Of a DNA stretch of 64,000 nt, positions 1 to 9,003 are shown piece by piece; positions within the stretch are counted from its first letter, which is position 1; every line of letters starts with the position of its first letter. Where the stretch lies: positions 298,875 to 362,874 of the forward strand of contig NZ_AP018929.1 of NCBI RefSeq assembly GCF_008326425.1, read 5' to 3'. The notes beneath the pieces are model-generated. The model did not search any database, was not told the DNA's origin, and saw nothing but the letters and a program-made list of their open reading frames with translations. This stretch comes from Sulfuracidifex tepidarius. Its GTDB lineage: Archaea > Thermoproteota > Thermoprotei_A > Sulfolobales > Sulfolobaceae. The translations under genes and the position numbers were made by a program.

Positions 1-947
1 TGAAGACTGCTGCCAGGATAGGAGGCAACGTAGTCCTCCCTTTACCTAGGGAGTACGCTACTAAGGTCACTGACTTCGTTAACCTCTTCCTCAAGAGGAG
101 TAACCTGAAAGGTTCCATAAAGGACGTACAAGACGGAAAGTTCATCATTGAAGGAGAAGAGGGGGAGTTCTTCCTTTACCTGACGGGTTTTCAACTGAGA
201 AAGACATACAACTTCCTACCAGAGGTCTCGCCTTTCTTCACCTTACAAGGAGCAATGTTCTTCAAGTCCATATCAGAAGAGTGTCTCTCGACGGTGGACA
301 AATGGGAGGAAGAGTGCTCCGAGTTAATGGATGAGATGAGGATCCATAAGACTACTCAGGACAACATAATCAGGTCCGTGAACCTCCTCAAGAACACCGG
401 GGTGATAGACGTTAAGTTCAAGGACAGCAAGTCGCTACTTGACGAACCTAAATACGAGGAAATCATGAATGGCAAAACCGTGGTTGACTTGAGGTGGGCG
501 CTCGAGAGAGGTGTTTCAACTGCTACCATGTCAGCGTTCATCATAGCTCAGAGGATCTTTGAGATAGTAGACAAGAGGTACAAAAGCGAAGGGGAGGAGA
601 CCCCGTACTTGATGATATTTGATGAAGCCCATGAGTACTTCCCGCAAAGCAGGAAGGACGACGAAAAGGAAGGGTTAGAGAGGCTCATCAACAGGATCAT
701 GAGGCTGGGCAGAGTAAGGGGGATAGGTACAATACTGGCTACTCACCGCCCTACAGACTTGAACGACTTGATACTTACCCTCGCGAACACTAAGGTCGTT
801 ATGAGGGCCGATGAGGACGCGCTGAAGAAGATCGGGATGGAGGAGTTCAGCTCAATGCTGCAAGCCTCGCCAGCAGGTTACAGCATAATGAGGACTTTCT
901 CGCTTAAGGTACACGACCTAATATTCAGAACGGTGAAAGACAGTTAA
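1..947 (+). CDS. HerA-like ATPase, 5' end cut off by the window
   Basis: The reading frame is open from base 3, so the first visible ATG (255) is internal and the gene begins before the window. The visible 314 residues are the C-terminal half of a HerA/DUF87-type P-loop ATPase, a family of hexameric DNA translocases. A Walker B strand LMIFDEAHEYFP lies about two thirds along. It is followed by GRVRGIGTILATHRP, the sensor/arginine-finger region, and by the NTKVVMRADEDAL segment typical of HerA relatives, which often ends in a helicase-side lid. The Walker A motif must lie upstream. The canonical herA gene sits beside nurA, mre11 and rad50; no such neighbour follows here, so this may be a paralogue. 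A non-coding stretch of about 210 bp follows. Confidence 0.85.
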   Translation, partial: KTAARIGGNVVLPLPREYATKVTDFVNLFLKRSNLKGSIKDVQDGKFIIEGEEGEFFLYLTGFQLRKTYNFLPEVSPFFTLQGAMFFKSISEECLSTVDKWEEECSELMDEMRIHKTTQDNIIRSVNLLKNTGVIDVKFKDSKSLLDEPKYEEIMNGKTVVDLRWALERGVSTATMSAFIIAQRIFEIVDKRYKSEGEETPYLMIFDEAHEYFPQSRKDDEKEGLERLINRIMRLGRVRGIGTILATHRPTDLNDLILTLANTKVVMRADEDALKKIGMEEFSSMLQASPAGYSIMRTFSLKVHDLIFRTVKDS

Positions 948-1161
948 CAGCGATCTGTAACTAAAAAGTAACTGTTTCGAAAGATCCGGCGCGATGTAAT
1001 ACAGTGTAAAGACATTTTGGAGTAAAAGCTCAGTTTTCATTAGGTTAACTGTCACTGGAATTAGTCAGAACTATGATAGAAATTTGTGATAATTTAAACA
1101 TAAGTTATCATAAAAAAGATTCAATATAGTAAAAATACTACTTGAGAAACATTTAATGCTT

Positions 1162-1709
1162 TCACGTGATAGTGGGATTACCTTCTCCATCATCTAGCAG
1201 GAGTTTTAACGTGTCGATCACTGAAATTGCTACCTTCTTTCCTATGGGCGTGGAAGGTCCCAAGAAGGTCTCCGTCTCTCCGTATGATATCCCTATAGCA
1301 GTCGCGTCACTGGCAGTCCCTGTTATGTCGAACTTCATTAGGTATGAGCACTTAGCTTCACTGACTGTCCTCACCATGTCTACCATTGCGTTGATGTATG
1401 CCTTTCTCCTCAGGAAAACGCCGACGTTAATGGTCTTTCCTGCGTGATCACCGCTTTTCCCAATTCCGGCGCTCATGAAAAGCAGGAAATCCCCTCGTCT
1501 TTCATTATGTGTTTCCTTGCAGCTGTCATGAAGACGAGAGAACTTCGACAATCGCATACTGACATCACGTCTTTGACGGGAGTAACGCTGTCGTAATTGT
1601 GGGGCACTATACCTAAGACTACCTTGTTTACTTTAGAAATCCCTTCAGGATAGATAGCTGACGAGATAGTCAGGTACTCCCTATCCAAGGGAAATTCCAA
1701 GATATCCAT
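1162..1709 (-). pseudogene. cbiZ: Adenosylcobinamide amidohydrolase, frameshifted
   Basis: CbiZ removes the aminopropanol side chain of adenosylcobinamide so that archaea can salvage incomplete corrinoids. Two overlapping minus-strand frames make up one gene. The N-terminal part (1709 down to 1473) includes SSLVFMTAA, which matches the CbiZ start region. The C-terminal part continues in another frame with AGIGKSGDHAGKTINVGVFL, SEAKCSYL, DITGTASDATAIGI and FLGPSTPIGKKVA, the core CbiZ motifs (GTIN, TEAK, GTxTD, GPxTxxG). The frames switch near 1473-1500, beside a TTTTC run. Each frame ends or starts abruptly, so one single-base indel explains the break. It could be a real null allele or a base-calling error; the intact motifs on both sides suggest recent loss. 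Confidence 0.75.
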
Positions 1710-2221
1710 AGGATATCAAAAGGACGAAACATAAAAATACGCCTGACCATTCCATTACGTGAATTACCGCTCTCACTAGAGGCTTCATACCTCCACCTTG
1801 TCAACAGTGAACTGGTGGAGGGCGAAGCTCCGCACAACCGTCCCGACTTGACTTCAGTGAATATTCCACGTGTCTTGGAGACTATTGGTGAGCAGAGACG
1901 TATATGAGATCCTCGCTTACAATTGTCTAGGTTACGCTCGCCCCGTCCTTGACGTCATTGAAGCGCATATCTTTTCCATATTTAGCCTTCATTTGAAAGC
2001 GGGGTGTCCATATACTGGGGTCCTTCAACTCCCTTCAACCTCATAAGGATAAAACAGCTTCAAGGCTAAACTACGTGCCTAAAGAACGACTCAGCTACCA
2101 AAATATTACAATTGACGTAAGAAAATAAATGTATATAGAGTTCTATATATTAATATAAAATAATAAAAGACTTATATAGAAAAATTTTTTTAAAAGATAA
2201 AGATAGTGAGCTTCGATCAAT
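1710..2221. other. Intergenic region, 512 bp, between two decayed genes
   Basis: No open frame with recognisable protein similarity was seen on either strand. The left two thirds are of ordinary composition; the last 120 bp are very AT-rich and contain TATA-like stretches just before the MFS pseudogene at 2222. It may hold further eroded coding sequence, but I could not identify any. Confidence 0.5.
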
Positions 2222-3562
2222 ATGAAACCTTTCTCCTATATTGACAATTTGAAGTGGAACAAATTCATAAGCAAAAACGCTTTCGTCACGGGAATGGGAG
2301 TTTTCACTGTTGGATATGAGGGCACAGCCATATCACTCACTTTGCTCATAACTTTGTCTTCTCTTCACGTCGTGAGCTCAGAGAAACCCATCTTAGAGGG
2401 ACTACTGGTCTCCTCAGGCTATTTCGGTATGGTAATAGGAGGAGTGATCTTCGGGATTCTCTCCAACAAAGGTAGGAAGAAATACTACGGAATAGACGTC
2501 CTGCTCATGGGTATAGGCTCTGCAGCCCAGTTCCTTGTGAACAGCCCCATCGAACTCGTCCTCCTCAGGATAGTGATAGGTGTGGGAGTAGGTGCCGACT
2601 TAGTCCTTTCTCCCGTGATAATACCGGAGAACTCCAACTCCAAGGATAGGGGAAAGGCCATAGCCATAGGGAGAGTTGTAATGATAACGCTAGGCGACAT
2701 AGCTGCGTCCCTAGTTTTCCTGGGACTTCTGTTAGCTCACGTTAACCCTCACTTATGTGGAGAATCACCTTATCTCTGGGGGTGATCCCCGCACTGAGCA
2801 CGTTTTACTTCAGGAGAAAGCTTCCAGATACGGTCAGGTATCTGGGTAGGGTTAAAGGGGATTTGAAGGAGTTAAACGAGGCTGTGAAGCAGATAACCAG
2901 CGAAAACGTAGAGGTAGATAAATATCACTGTGGATAAAACACCAAGGACAGTGTACCTTAAGAGGAACTGGAAGCTCTTTCCTCATTTCCGCATTGATGT
3001 GGTCCATGTTGGACTTTAACATAGGTATAAAGGAGTTCAGCCCTACCTTAATAGCCCATCGCATAGGGATAACTGATCCTGCTGTATACAAGATAGTAAC
3101 TGACCTGGGGTTCGCCTTACCCGGTGCCTTCGTGGACGTGGTTGATAGACAAGGGAAGGAAACTGTCCCAAACTCTTTCGTTGGTATCCCTTATCCTTGT
3201 GCTTTCCCTGTTCGTAGCGTTGAGGAACGTTATTCCAGACACGAGTTTGTTCGTCCTTATTTCCACTTACTACTTCGTGTACAACATAGGTACACATACG
3301 ATAATTGGGACAGGTTTACCTGCCATTGAACTAACTCCTTCCAAACTCAGGGGAATGATACAAGGGTTCGTGGTAGCCATAGCCAAGACTGGAGGGGCGA
3401 TAGGGACATTGATATTCCCGCTGTTAGTACACGACTATGGATTAATAGGAGCTTTCATAACCCTCAATAACTATTTACTTGGTGATGTTGCTCCTATTCT
3501 TGTTGGTCTTGCCTGAGACTAAAGGTTTGTCCCTAGAAGAGACGTCTAAGGAGATCGTGTGA
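2222..3562 (+). pseudogene. MFS transporter, broken by several frameshifts
   Basis: A major facilitator gene can be followed through at least four frame changes: 2222-2785, 2755-2937, 2994 to about 3180, 3124-3516 and finally 3485-3562. Recognisable pieces are the TM1-TM4 half with GVIFGILSNKGRKKYYG (the loop 2-3 signature), LRIVIGVGVGADLVLSPVII (TM4) and GKAIAIGRV. The C-terminal half has LTPSKLRGMIQGFVVAIAKTGGAIGTL in two overlapping frames and the closing LPETKGLSLEE motif of the sugar/metabolite porters. Total length (about 440 codons) matches an intact relative, so this is point decay and not truncation. No substrate can be inferred. Confidence 0.85.
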
Positions 3563-3710
3563 TGAGGGTTATGTGGTAAAGTAACGCATAACGTAGTAAG
3601 GCATTTTTGGAAATACTCTAATTTAGTTTGCAAAGGAGAAAGATATGTTTTTAAGAAATCGTGGGAAACACTTAAAAAATTAATATTGAGTTCTCATCAG
3701 ACATAACCTC

Positions 3711-4553
3711 TTAGTATTCATAAAGTCTAACTCCATATTTCTCCGCCACTTTATAGAGATCCTTCTTTATCACTGTCCCAGCAAGGATAGCGACCTTGTT
3801 CTTCTCCGAGATTAGGTTGGCTGTCTTAGACGCCAGAGAGCTTATATCGTCCCTCCTCGGGCGAACCTTCACTTCTACTATGTAAAGAGATCTGCTAGTT
3901 TCCACTACTAGGTCGACTTCCCCGTTCGGTGTTTCAACCCTTCTCTTCCTGGATATTATCTTGTCTCCTTCGTCCCTTATTTCCTCCTTAAGGTCGTCTA
4001 AGAAGAATCGGGAGATCGTAGCCTCGGTCAAATCTCCTAGGGTCTGTTCTATTCTCGAAAATCTGACCTCGTTCTTTCTGTTCTGCTCCTCGAAATCTAT
4101 TCTCAGCTTCTTTATTTCCTCCTCATGTCTATCGAACTTCTCGTTCAGTTTCACTATCTCCTCGTGCTGTCTATCGAACTTCTCGTTCAACTTCTTCAGC
4201 TCCTCCCATATCTTCTTTATTTCCTCCTCATGTCTATCGAACTTCTCGTTCAGTTTCACTATCTCCTCGTGCTGTCTATCGAACTTCTCGTTCAACTTCT
4301 TCAGCTCCTCCCATATCTTCTTTATTTCCTCCTCATGTCTATCGAACTTCTCGTTCAGTTTCACTATCTCCTCGTGCTGTCTATCGAACTTCTCGTTCAG
4401 TTTCACTATCTCCTCGTGCTGTCTATCGAACTTCTCGTCTAATTTGTTCAGTCTGTCTATTATCTCCTTAAATCCTAGATACCCCATCACGGTCAGTCTG
4501 AATTCGTTGTCCTTCTCTAGAAGTTCCAGGAAGTCCTTCTTCAGGCTCTCCAT
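3711..4553 (-). CDS. Coiled-coil protein with C-terminal PD-(D/E)XK nuclease-like domain
   Basis: The 280-residue product has a short N-terminal helical part, a long coiled coil (about residues 35-150) and a restriction-endonuclease-like domain (about residues 175-280). The coil is built from 14- and 21-residue units, LNEKFDRQHEEIVK and LNEKFDRHEEEIKKIWEELKK, all multiples of seven, so repeat copy changes keep the heptad register. The C-terminal domain shows GEVDLVV then SLYIVEVKV, the D...ExK core of the PD-(D/E)XK fold. Proteins of this DUF3782-like layout are common in Sulfolobales and have no firmly known role. The gene is monocistronic, convergent with the MFS pseudogene, and the ATG at 4553 is followed at once by a plausible start MESLKKDFLELLEKD. 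Confidence 0.85.
   Translation of the reverse strand: MESLKKDFLELLEKDNEFRLTVMGYLGFKEIIDRLNKLDEKFDRQHEEIVKLNEKFDRQHEEIVKLNEKFDRHEEEIKKIWEELKKLNEKFDRQHEEIVKLNEKFDRHEEEIKKIWEELKKLNEKFDRQHEEIVKLNEKFDRHEEEIKKLRIDFEEQNRKNEVRFSRIEQTLGDLTEATISRFFLDDLKEEIRDEGDKIISRKRRVETPNGEVDLVVETSRSLYIVEVKVRPRRDDISSLASKTANLISEKNKVAILAGTVIKKDLYKVAEKYGVRLYEY
4111..4440 (-). repeat. Exact 105-bp tandem repeat inside the coiled-coil gene
   Basis: The unit beginning TTTATTTCCTCCTCATG recurs at 4111, 4216 and 4321. The first two 105-bp copies are identical base for base, and the third is identical for about 80 bp before a further 42-bp subunit. Each 105-bp unit encodes 35 residues, that is five heptads (14 + 21). Perfect identity at synonymous positions points to recent slippage or unequal exchange. 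Confidence 0.95.
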
Positions 4554-4748
4554 CTATTATCACTCTCTTTTCTAGAAAATAGACTTTTTCCTTCTTCTTC
4601 CCTATTATCTAGTGTAACGTCTTCAACCATGTAACACATCGTTATCTTTCTTTTTAAGATGATTTTTATAAACGGAGCCTTTACAGAAACTAAAGAGAAC
4701 TCAACTAATCCGATCCTTTCGGTAATTAAGGGGACACTCACGTCTCCT

Positions 4749-4893
4749 TTGTGAATTCAGTTTATTTATTGGAATAAAATGAATTTAATTGAGGGCTCTT
4801 TTATGGACTAGGTAAGGATTCATGCTTGACAATTTCCTCTATTTGATCTATTTTCGCCATAATTACAATTCACAACGAAAACCTGAATCATCG
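4749..4893. repeat. Dispersed non-coding repeat, copy A
   Basis: About 145 bp starting TTGTGAATTCAGTTTATTTA are repeated, in the same orientation, at 16695-16838. By eye the first 120 bp are roughly 85% identical without gaps; similarity fades after CATAATTACAATTC. No open frame is shared, and there are no clear terminal inverted repeats. The copy sits in a 575-bp gap (4554-5128) in which I see no other feature. It could be a small non-autonomous element, an sRNA gene or a duplicated promoter region. Confidence 0.75.
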
Positions 4894-5128
4894 TAATTAA
4901 GAAAGCCTAACTCTTCTGTATATCCTTTAAAAACACTTTCAGTGTTGAAGCTGTAGAGAACTTATCTAAATTTAAATTTTCTCCACATGTCCAGTTTTTA
5001 ACAATATAATAAAATGATATAAATAAATTTCAATACTACTGTAAGTACATGGAGTCTCGGTTTTTTGGCAGTATATACATGAAAGGTAAAACGTGTATAG
5101 CAGGAACGTGAGAAATCAAGCCAATCTG

Positions 5129-6272
5129 CTAGATTTTCCTGATCTTTACCACATTTAGGGACTGTGCTATACTACCAGATATTGGGTCGGTTATTTGATC
5201 GCTGATCAGTTTGTTTACGTCGAATCCGTGTGACCGTACGCTACCTTTTCTTCTTTAGAGTGCCTCCCGAAACCGAAGTATGCAAACGCAGTGTCTTTCC
5301 TGATCCCGTCTGTCACTTTTACCCTGCTCTTAACCTTCTGACTTGTAGTGAGTGAGACTACCTCAACTTCGTCGTTGTCGTTTATGCTCAATTTCTTGGC
5401 AACTTCAGCGTTTATAATCAATGGGTTGTCAGGCGCTATCCTCACTAAGGTAGGTATGTCGAAGGTTATGCTGTCCTGAGTGTGATAAAGCGTGTGTCCA
5501 GTAGTGAGGAAGAACTCATCTTGGTCTCTAGGGGCTACGTTCTTCTCCACGTAAGTGGGAATCGGGTAATAGCCGTGAATCTTGAGGGTCTCGGAGTAAA
5601 TCTCTATCTTTCCTGATGGGGTATTCAGGGGTTTACGATAAGGATAGACCTAGTATACATTATCTGCAAGTTTCATACAACCCTTAGAGTAAAGTTCTTC
5701 TCTATTCACGTGGAGTTGATCTAACACTTGTTTCTCTAAAGTTTCGAAAGTGTCGTTTGACAACCCCAGCCTGTGTTCAAGCTCAAGGACGATCCACCAT
5801 AGAGGCTTGGTGTCATAAATTGGGTCTATCACCTTTTGATGTATATCTACCCAAGACTCCAGCGACAAGCCCACAAGTAACGGGAGCTCGTCCCTCTCTA
5901 GGTATGTGGATTTCGCTAACACCAAATCAGCGTACTCCGTCACGTCTGACGGCATCACGCCCACAACTACCATGAAATCAACCTTGGATAACGCTCTCCT
6001 CACCATCTCAGAGTTGGGGTCTCTTCCATCTAAGTTAGTAGCAACTACCATGAGGACGTTGATTGGATAAGGCGACCTGTGAGTATGCTTCTATATACTT
6101 CCTGAAAGGAAGCGTATGACAGAGGATTCACCAAGTAAGGTCCTGCTGCACCCCTATCGCATATCCCCGGTTGAGGGTGTTCTCTGTTCGCCGACACCCT
6201 GACTGTTTTTCCATCTGTAGTTCCTATTACCCCACACATGTTCTTGCACATGTAACATCTGAGAAATGCCAT
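5129..6272 (-). pseudogene. Molybdopterin oxidoreductase, internally deleted and frameshifted
   Basis: This is the remains of a DMSO-reductase-family catalytic subunit, probably of the polysulfide/thiosulfate or tetrathionate reductase type. The N-terminal [4Fe-4S] motif is present (CYMCKNMCGV... then PGICDRGAAG, 6272 to about 6050). The frame then jumps directly to DPNSEMVRRALSKVDFMVVV and SDVTEYADLVLAKSTYLERD, sequence that normally lies several hundred residues later, so most of the cofactor-binding middle is gone. An in-frame TAG interrupts the gene at 5650-5652, after which PYRKPLNTPSGKIEIYSETL and the C-terminal MopB domain continue. A frameshift near 5220 separates GRHSKEEKVAYGHT from the tail DVNKLISDQITDPISGS, which ends at 5129. 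No electron-transfer or membrane subunit genes remain beside it. Confidence 0.85.
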
Positions 6273-6506
6273 GAGTTAATTCACCACAATAGAATTTAAA
6301 TTAATTAGTGATTCTTCAAGGCAAAAATAATGGAAAGATAGTAACTAACAACTACATGCTGGTGGAAATCGAATTCAATTAATCCCCATTTTCTTGTAAC
6401 ACTCTTACTTAAGTAAATTAGATATAGCGTGTAGGTAAAATAGGAAGAACTATTTTCCATGTCTTTTAAATTCAAACTTAAATAGGTCATTTCTATACCT
6501 ATATCT

Positions 6507-7691
6507 ATGAACTCGAAAGCTCAATTCCTGCAAGTACTTTTAGTTATAGTTACCATGACCTTCGCTGTGAGAGCATCCAACAACATGATATCTACTACTG
6601 TACCTTTGCTTTCACGTTATTATTTCCACTTCACGCAAACTGAGGTAGGTTTAATCTCTGCAGTATTTTCACTCGGAACTTTCGTGACCAGCGGTCTCCT
6701 GAACTCCAGATTGCCTTCCTCCACCAGGAGAAAGGTATTCATAGCGTCTTCAATAGCTTACGCTGTGGTATTACCCCTTTACTACTTAGTGGGTCCCCTC
6801 ACTTTGTGGCTATTGACGGGGGTCGCAGGACTTACGTTAGGTTCCGTGATGCCTAACATCATAACTTCCGCTGGTCTACTTGAGGACAGAAGAGCTAGGG
6901 AAAGGTTGCTCTCAATTTATACGTTGGCGTTAAGCGCAAGTCTAGTAGCAGGTCCGGCAATAGAGACTGCTATACTTTCTTCCTTCAGTTTAGCTGATGT
7001 CTTTCTGTTTTTCACTCCTCTCGGTGTTCTAGCGGCTTTACTGTCCTTCTTTATAAAGTTCCCGCCAGAGAGCAGAGTAGAACAGGGAAAGGTGCACGTT
7101 CTGGGTAACGTAGGCTTCAAGACTGCAGTGTTGAACATCCTAGCTTACAACATACCTTTCGCCGTGATACTAGCTTTCGGAGGAATTTACGCCGTCAGCG
7201 AGTTCCATGTTTCCTTCGCTGAGGTAACTGGACTCTTCACTCTCTTCTTTGCAACTTCACTTGCGTCAAGGATCTACCTTTCAATAAGACCCCCAGATAG
7301 CGTTAGGCTACACGCTACTGCTGCTGTTTCTATGACAGCAGTCGGATTAAGCCTAATACTGTTTGGAGGAAACGTTTACTCCTTCGCCTTGGCACTGCTC
7401 GTACTCGGAATACCTCACGGGCTCACCTACCCCCTGTCGGTAATATCAATAAGCAGGACATTTTCACCTTCAGAGAGGAACGCTGCAAATAGCGTCTTCT
7501 TTGCTACCATGATGTTAGTGGGAGTTGTGACGCCCTCAGCAGCTGGAGCTCTGGCTCAGATCATAGGGTTAAAGGACCTCTTCGGAGTTTTAGTTCCAGT
7601 TTTATTGTTCCTCCTAATCCTGTTAAATAAATACGCCAAACCAGTTGACGAAATTGTGAAAAAAGAGGTAAAAGCTAGTACTAGGGCTTGA
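6507..7691 (+). CDS. MFS transporter
   Basis: An intact 394-residue major facilitator protein with about twelve membrane spans. It begins MNSKAQFLQVLLVIVTMTFA, and loop 2-3 carries the SRLPSSTRRKVFI variant of the MFS A-motif. The TM4-5 region is GLTLGSVMPNIITSAGLL and the second half shows SERNAANSVFFATMMLVGV. The overall look is of the drug/proton antiporter-like Sulfolobales carriers, but no substrate can be deduced. It is transcribed divergently from the molybdopterin pseudogene; CTTAAATAGG about 25 nt before the ATG serves as a TATA-like element for a leaderless start. It stands alone, with a short polypurine stretch after the stop. Confidence 0.85.
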   Translation: MNSKAQFLQVLLVIVTMTFAVRASNNMISTTVPLLSRYYFHFTQTEVGLISAVFSLGTFVTSGLLNSRLPSSTRRKVFIASSIAYAVVLPLYYLVGPLTLWLLTGVAGLTLGSVMPNIITSAGLLEDRRARERLLSIYTLALSASLVAGPAIETAILSSFSLADVFLFFTPLGVLAALLSFFIKFPPESRVEQGKVHVLGNVGFKTAVLNILAYNIPFAVILAFGGIYAVSEFHVSFAEVTGLFTLFFATSLASRIYLSIRPPDSVRLHATAAVSMTAVGLSLILFGGNVYSFALALLVLGIPHGLTYPLSVISISRTFSPSERNAANSVFFATMMLVGVVTPSAAGALAQIIGLKDLFGVLVPVLLFLLILLNKYAKPVDEIVKKEVKASTRA

Positions 7692-7775
7692 AGGAGAAAA
7701 AGAGAGGAGAGAGAAAGAAAAAGAAAGATGGATAATCGTGTATATAGGACGTATTTTCCGAAACTCCTTTTTTGT

Positions 7776-8687
7776 TTACATTTTTACATAGATTGGATCT
7801 CCACTTTTCATAAGGAATGCTATAACGAAAAGCGAAGTTGTCTCAGTGTTCACGTTCCCTTCAGGTATAACGTGACCGTTAAAGACCTCGTAACAAGTGA
7901 AGAATCCCCCTATGGAGGACTGAAGATGGTACGATATGTTATATATTTCGCTCATTTCTGGTTCAAAGGATGACGCAAAAGAGGAATTCGTTGAGTTGAT
8001 GTATTTCCACGCTATGATAGCCAGAGCTAGCTTATAGGAGGAATACTTACCGTTATAACTATCGTCCATGAATCCGTAACCGTTCCAGAAGTTCATTCCG
8101 TCTGAGAAGGCTTGTTCTGCTAAGGTCAGGTTTCCGTTCTCTACCTCGTAGATCGAGTAAAGGAAGCTAGTGTCAGCGTACTCGTACCAGGAAAGATAAG
8201 GCATGGACGAGTTCGAGAAAGAGCATGTAACCACGTTTCCGTTAAGTATCTCTAGAGAAGGGTCATGGAATTTCCAGGTGAAGTTGTGGATCCCGTCTAA
8301 AGGAAGATAAGGAGATAAACTCACTTTTCCGTAAAAGTTAATTTGAGGTGACTGGTTAAGATATCTCAAGGCAATGTCAGCCAAGAAGTTGTCACTTTCT
8401 AGATAATAAGTTGATGAATACGGACATTCAGCGTAAATGTGAAGCGTTTTATTGTAAACTGTCGAATAGTAGGTCAAAGTTAACTTCATGAGCGAGTCTA
8501 TCTTAGAGACATCGCTAATCTCAGAGGAGTTAATTGTCTTCGGAGTTTGTTTCATGTTGGTGTTTGTATTGGTGACTGTATCAGTGTTTCCATTTATACT
8601 GTTCTTAGGAACAGAGGCGATGGCAATTAGTGCAATTATTAATATTATTAGAACAATAAAATATTTCTTCATCAGTTTAGTGTCCAT
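7776..8687 (-). CDS. Secreted or membrane-anchored protein of unknown function
   Basis: The 303-residue product has an N-terminal membrane segment (about residues 8-24, YFIVLIILIIALIAIASVP) followed by an Asn/Thr-rich linker and an extracellular domain with many N-x-S/T sites, as expected for a glycosylated Sulfolobales surface protein. Around residue 180 a helical stretch, LTLAEQAFSDGMNFWNGYGF, resembles the alpha/alpha repeats of glycan-processing or prenyltransferase-like toroids (FMDDSYNGKYSSYKLALAIIAWKY), but the resemblance is too weak for a call. It is convergent with the MFS gene. Reading is from the ATG at 8687. Confidence 0.7.
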   Translation of the reverse strand: MDTKLMKKYFIVLIILIIALIAIASVPKNSINGNTDTVTNTNTNMKQTPKTINSSEISDVSKIDSLMKLTLTYYSTVYNKTLHIYAECPYSSTYYLESDNFLADIALRYLNQSPQINFYGKVSLSPYLPLDGIHNFTWKFHDPSLEILNGNVVTCSFSNSSMPYLSWYEYADTSFLYSIYEVENGNLTLAEQAFSDGMNFWNGYGFMDDSYNGKYSSYKLALAIIAWKYINSTNSSFASSFEPEMSEIYNISYHLQSSIGGFFTCYEVFNGHVIPEGNVNTETTSLFVIAFLMKSGDPIYVKM

Positions 8688-9003
8688 AAATCGATTTTAG
8701 TTACAACTTTTAAAAATCGAGCCTCGAGTCTCTTGATAGGAATAAGACGACCTTCCGTGGATGTCCTCTACCTCTCTCTTTCACTTCTTTAGCGGTTTAA
8801 AAAGGAAAACTCAGGGTTACGACTCTAGTTAAAACTCAGGTCATTTAAATCCTTAAATTTCCAATTAAGTATAATGAGGTGAAAGACATACATATATATA
8901 GTAATGAATAGGAAAACTGCGTTTTTAGTTAGGCCATGGAAACTCACATTATCGAGTGTATGTCTCAATTCTCTATTAAGTGAAAGTATACGGTAGCGTC
9001 TTC
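8688..9003. other. Intergenic region, 316 bp
   Basis: This stretch lies upstream of the secreted-protein gene and downstream of mtnA, both on the minus strand. It should hold the promoter of the first: TTTTAAAAATCG just above 8700 is a TATA-like element on the minus strand. I see no RNA gene or repeat. Confidence 0.45.

Noticed and set aside
3961..4575. Long plus-strand Ser/Cys-rich frames opposite the coiled-coil gene
   Set aside because: They are mirror images of the tandem repeats on the minus strand and have no start context or family likeness.
4541..4741. Minus-strand 66-codon frame overlapping the start of the coiled-coil gene
   Set aside because: No recognisable protein, no ribosome site, and it lies in AT-rich promoter DNA.
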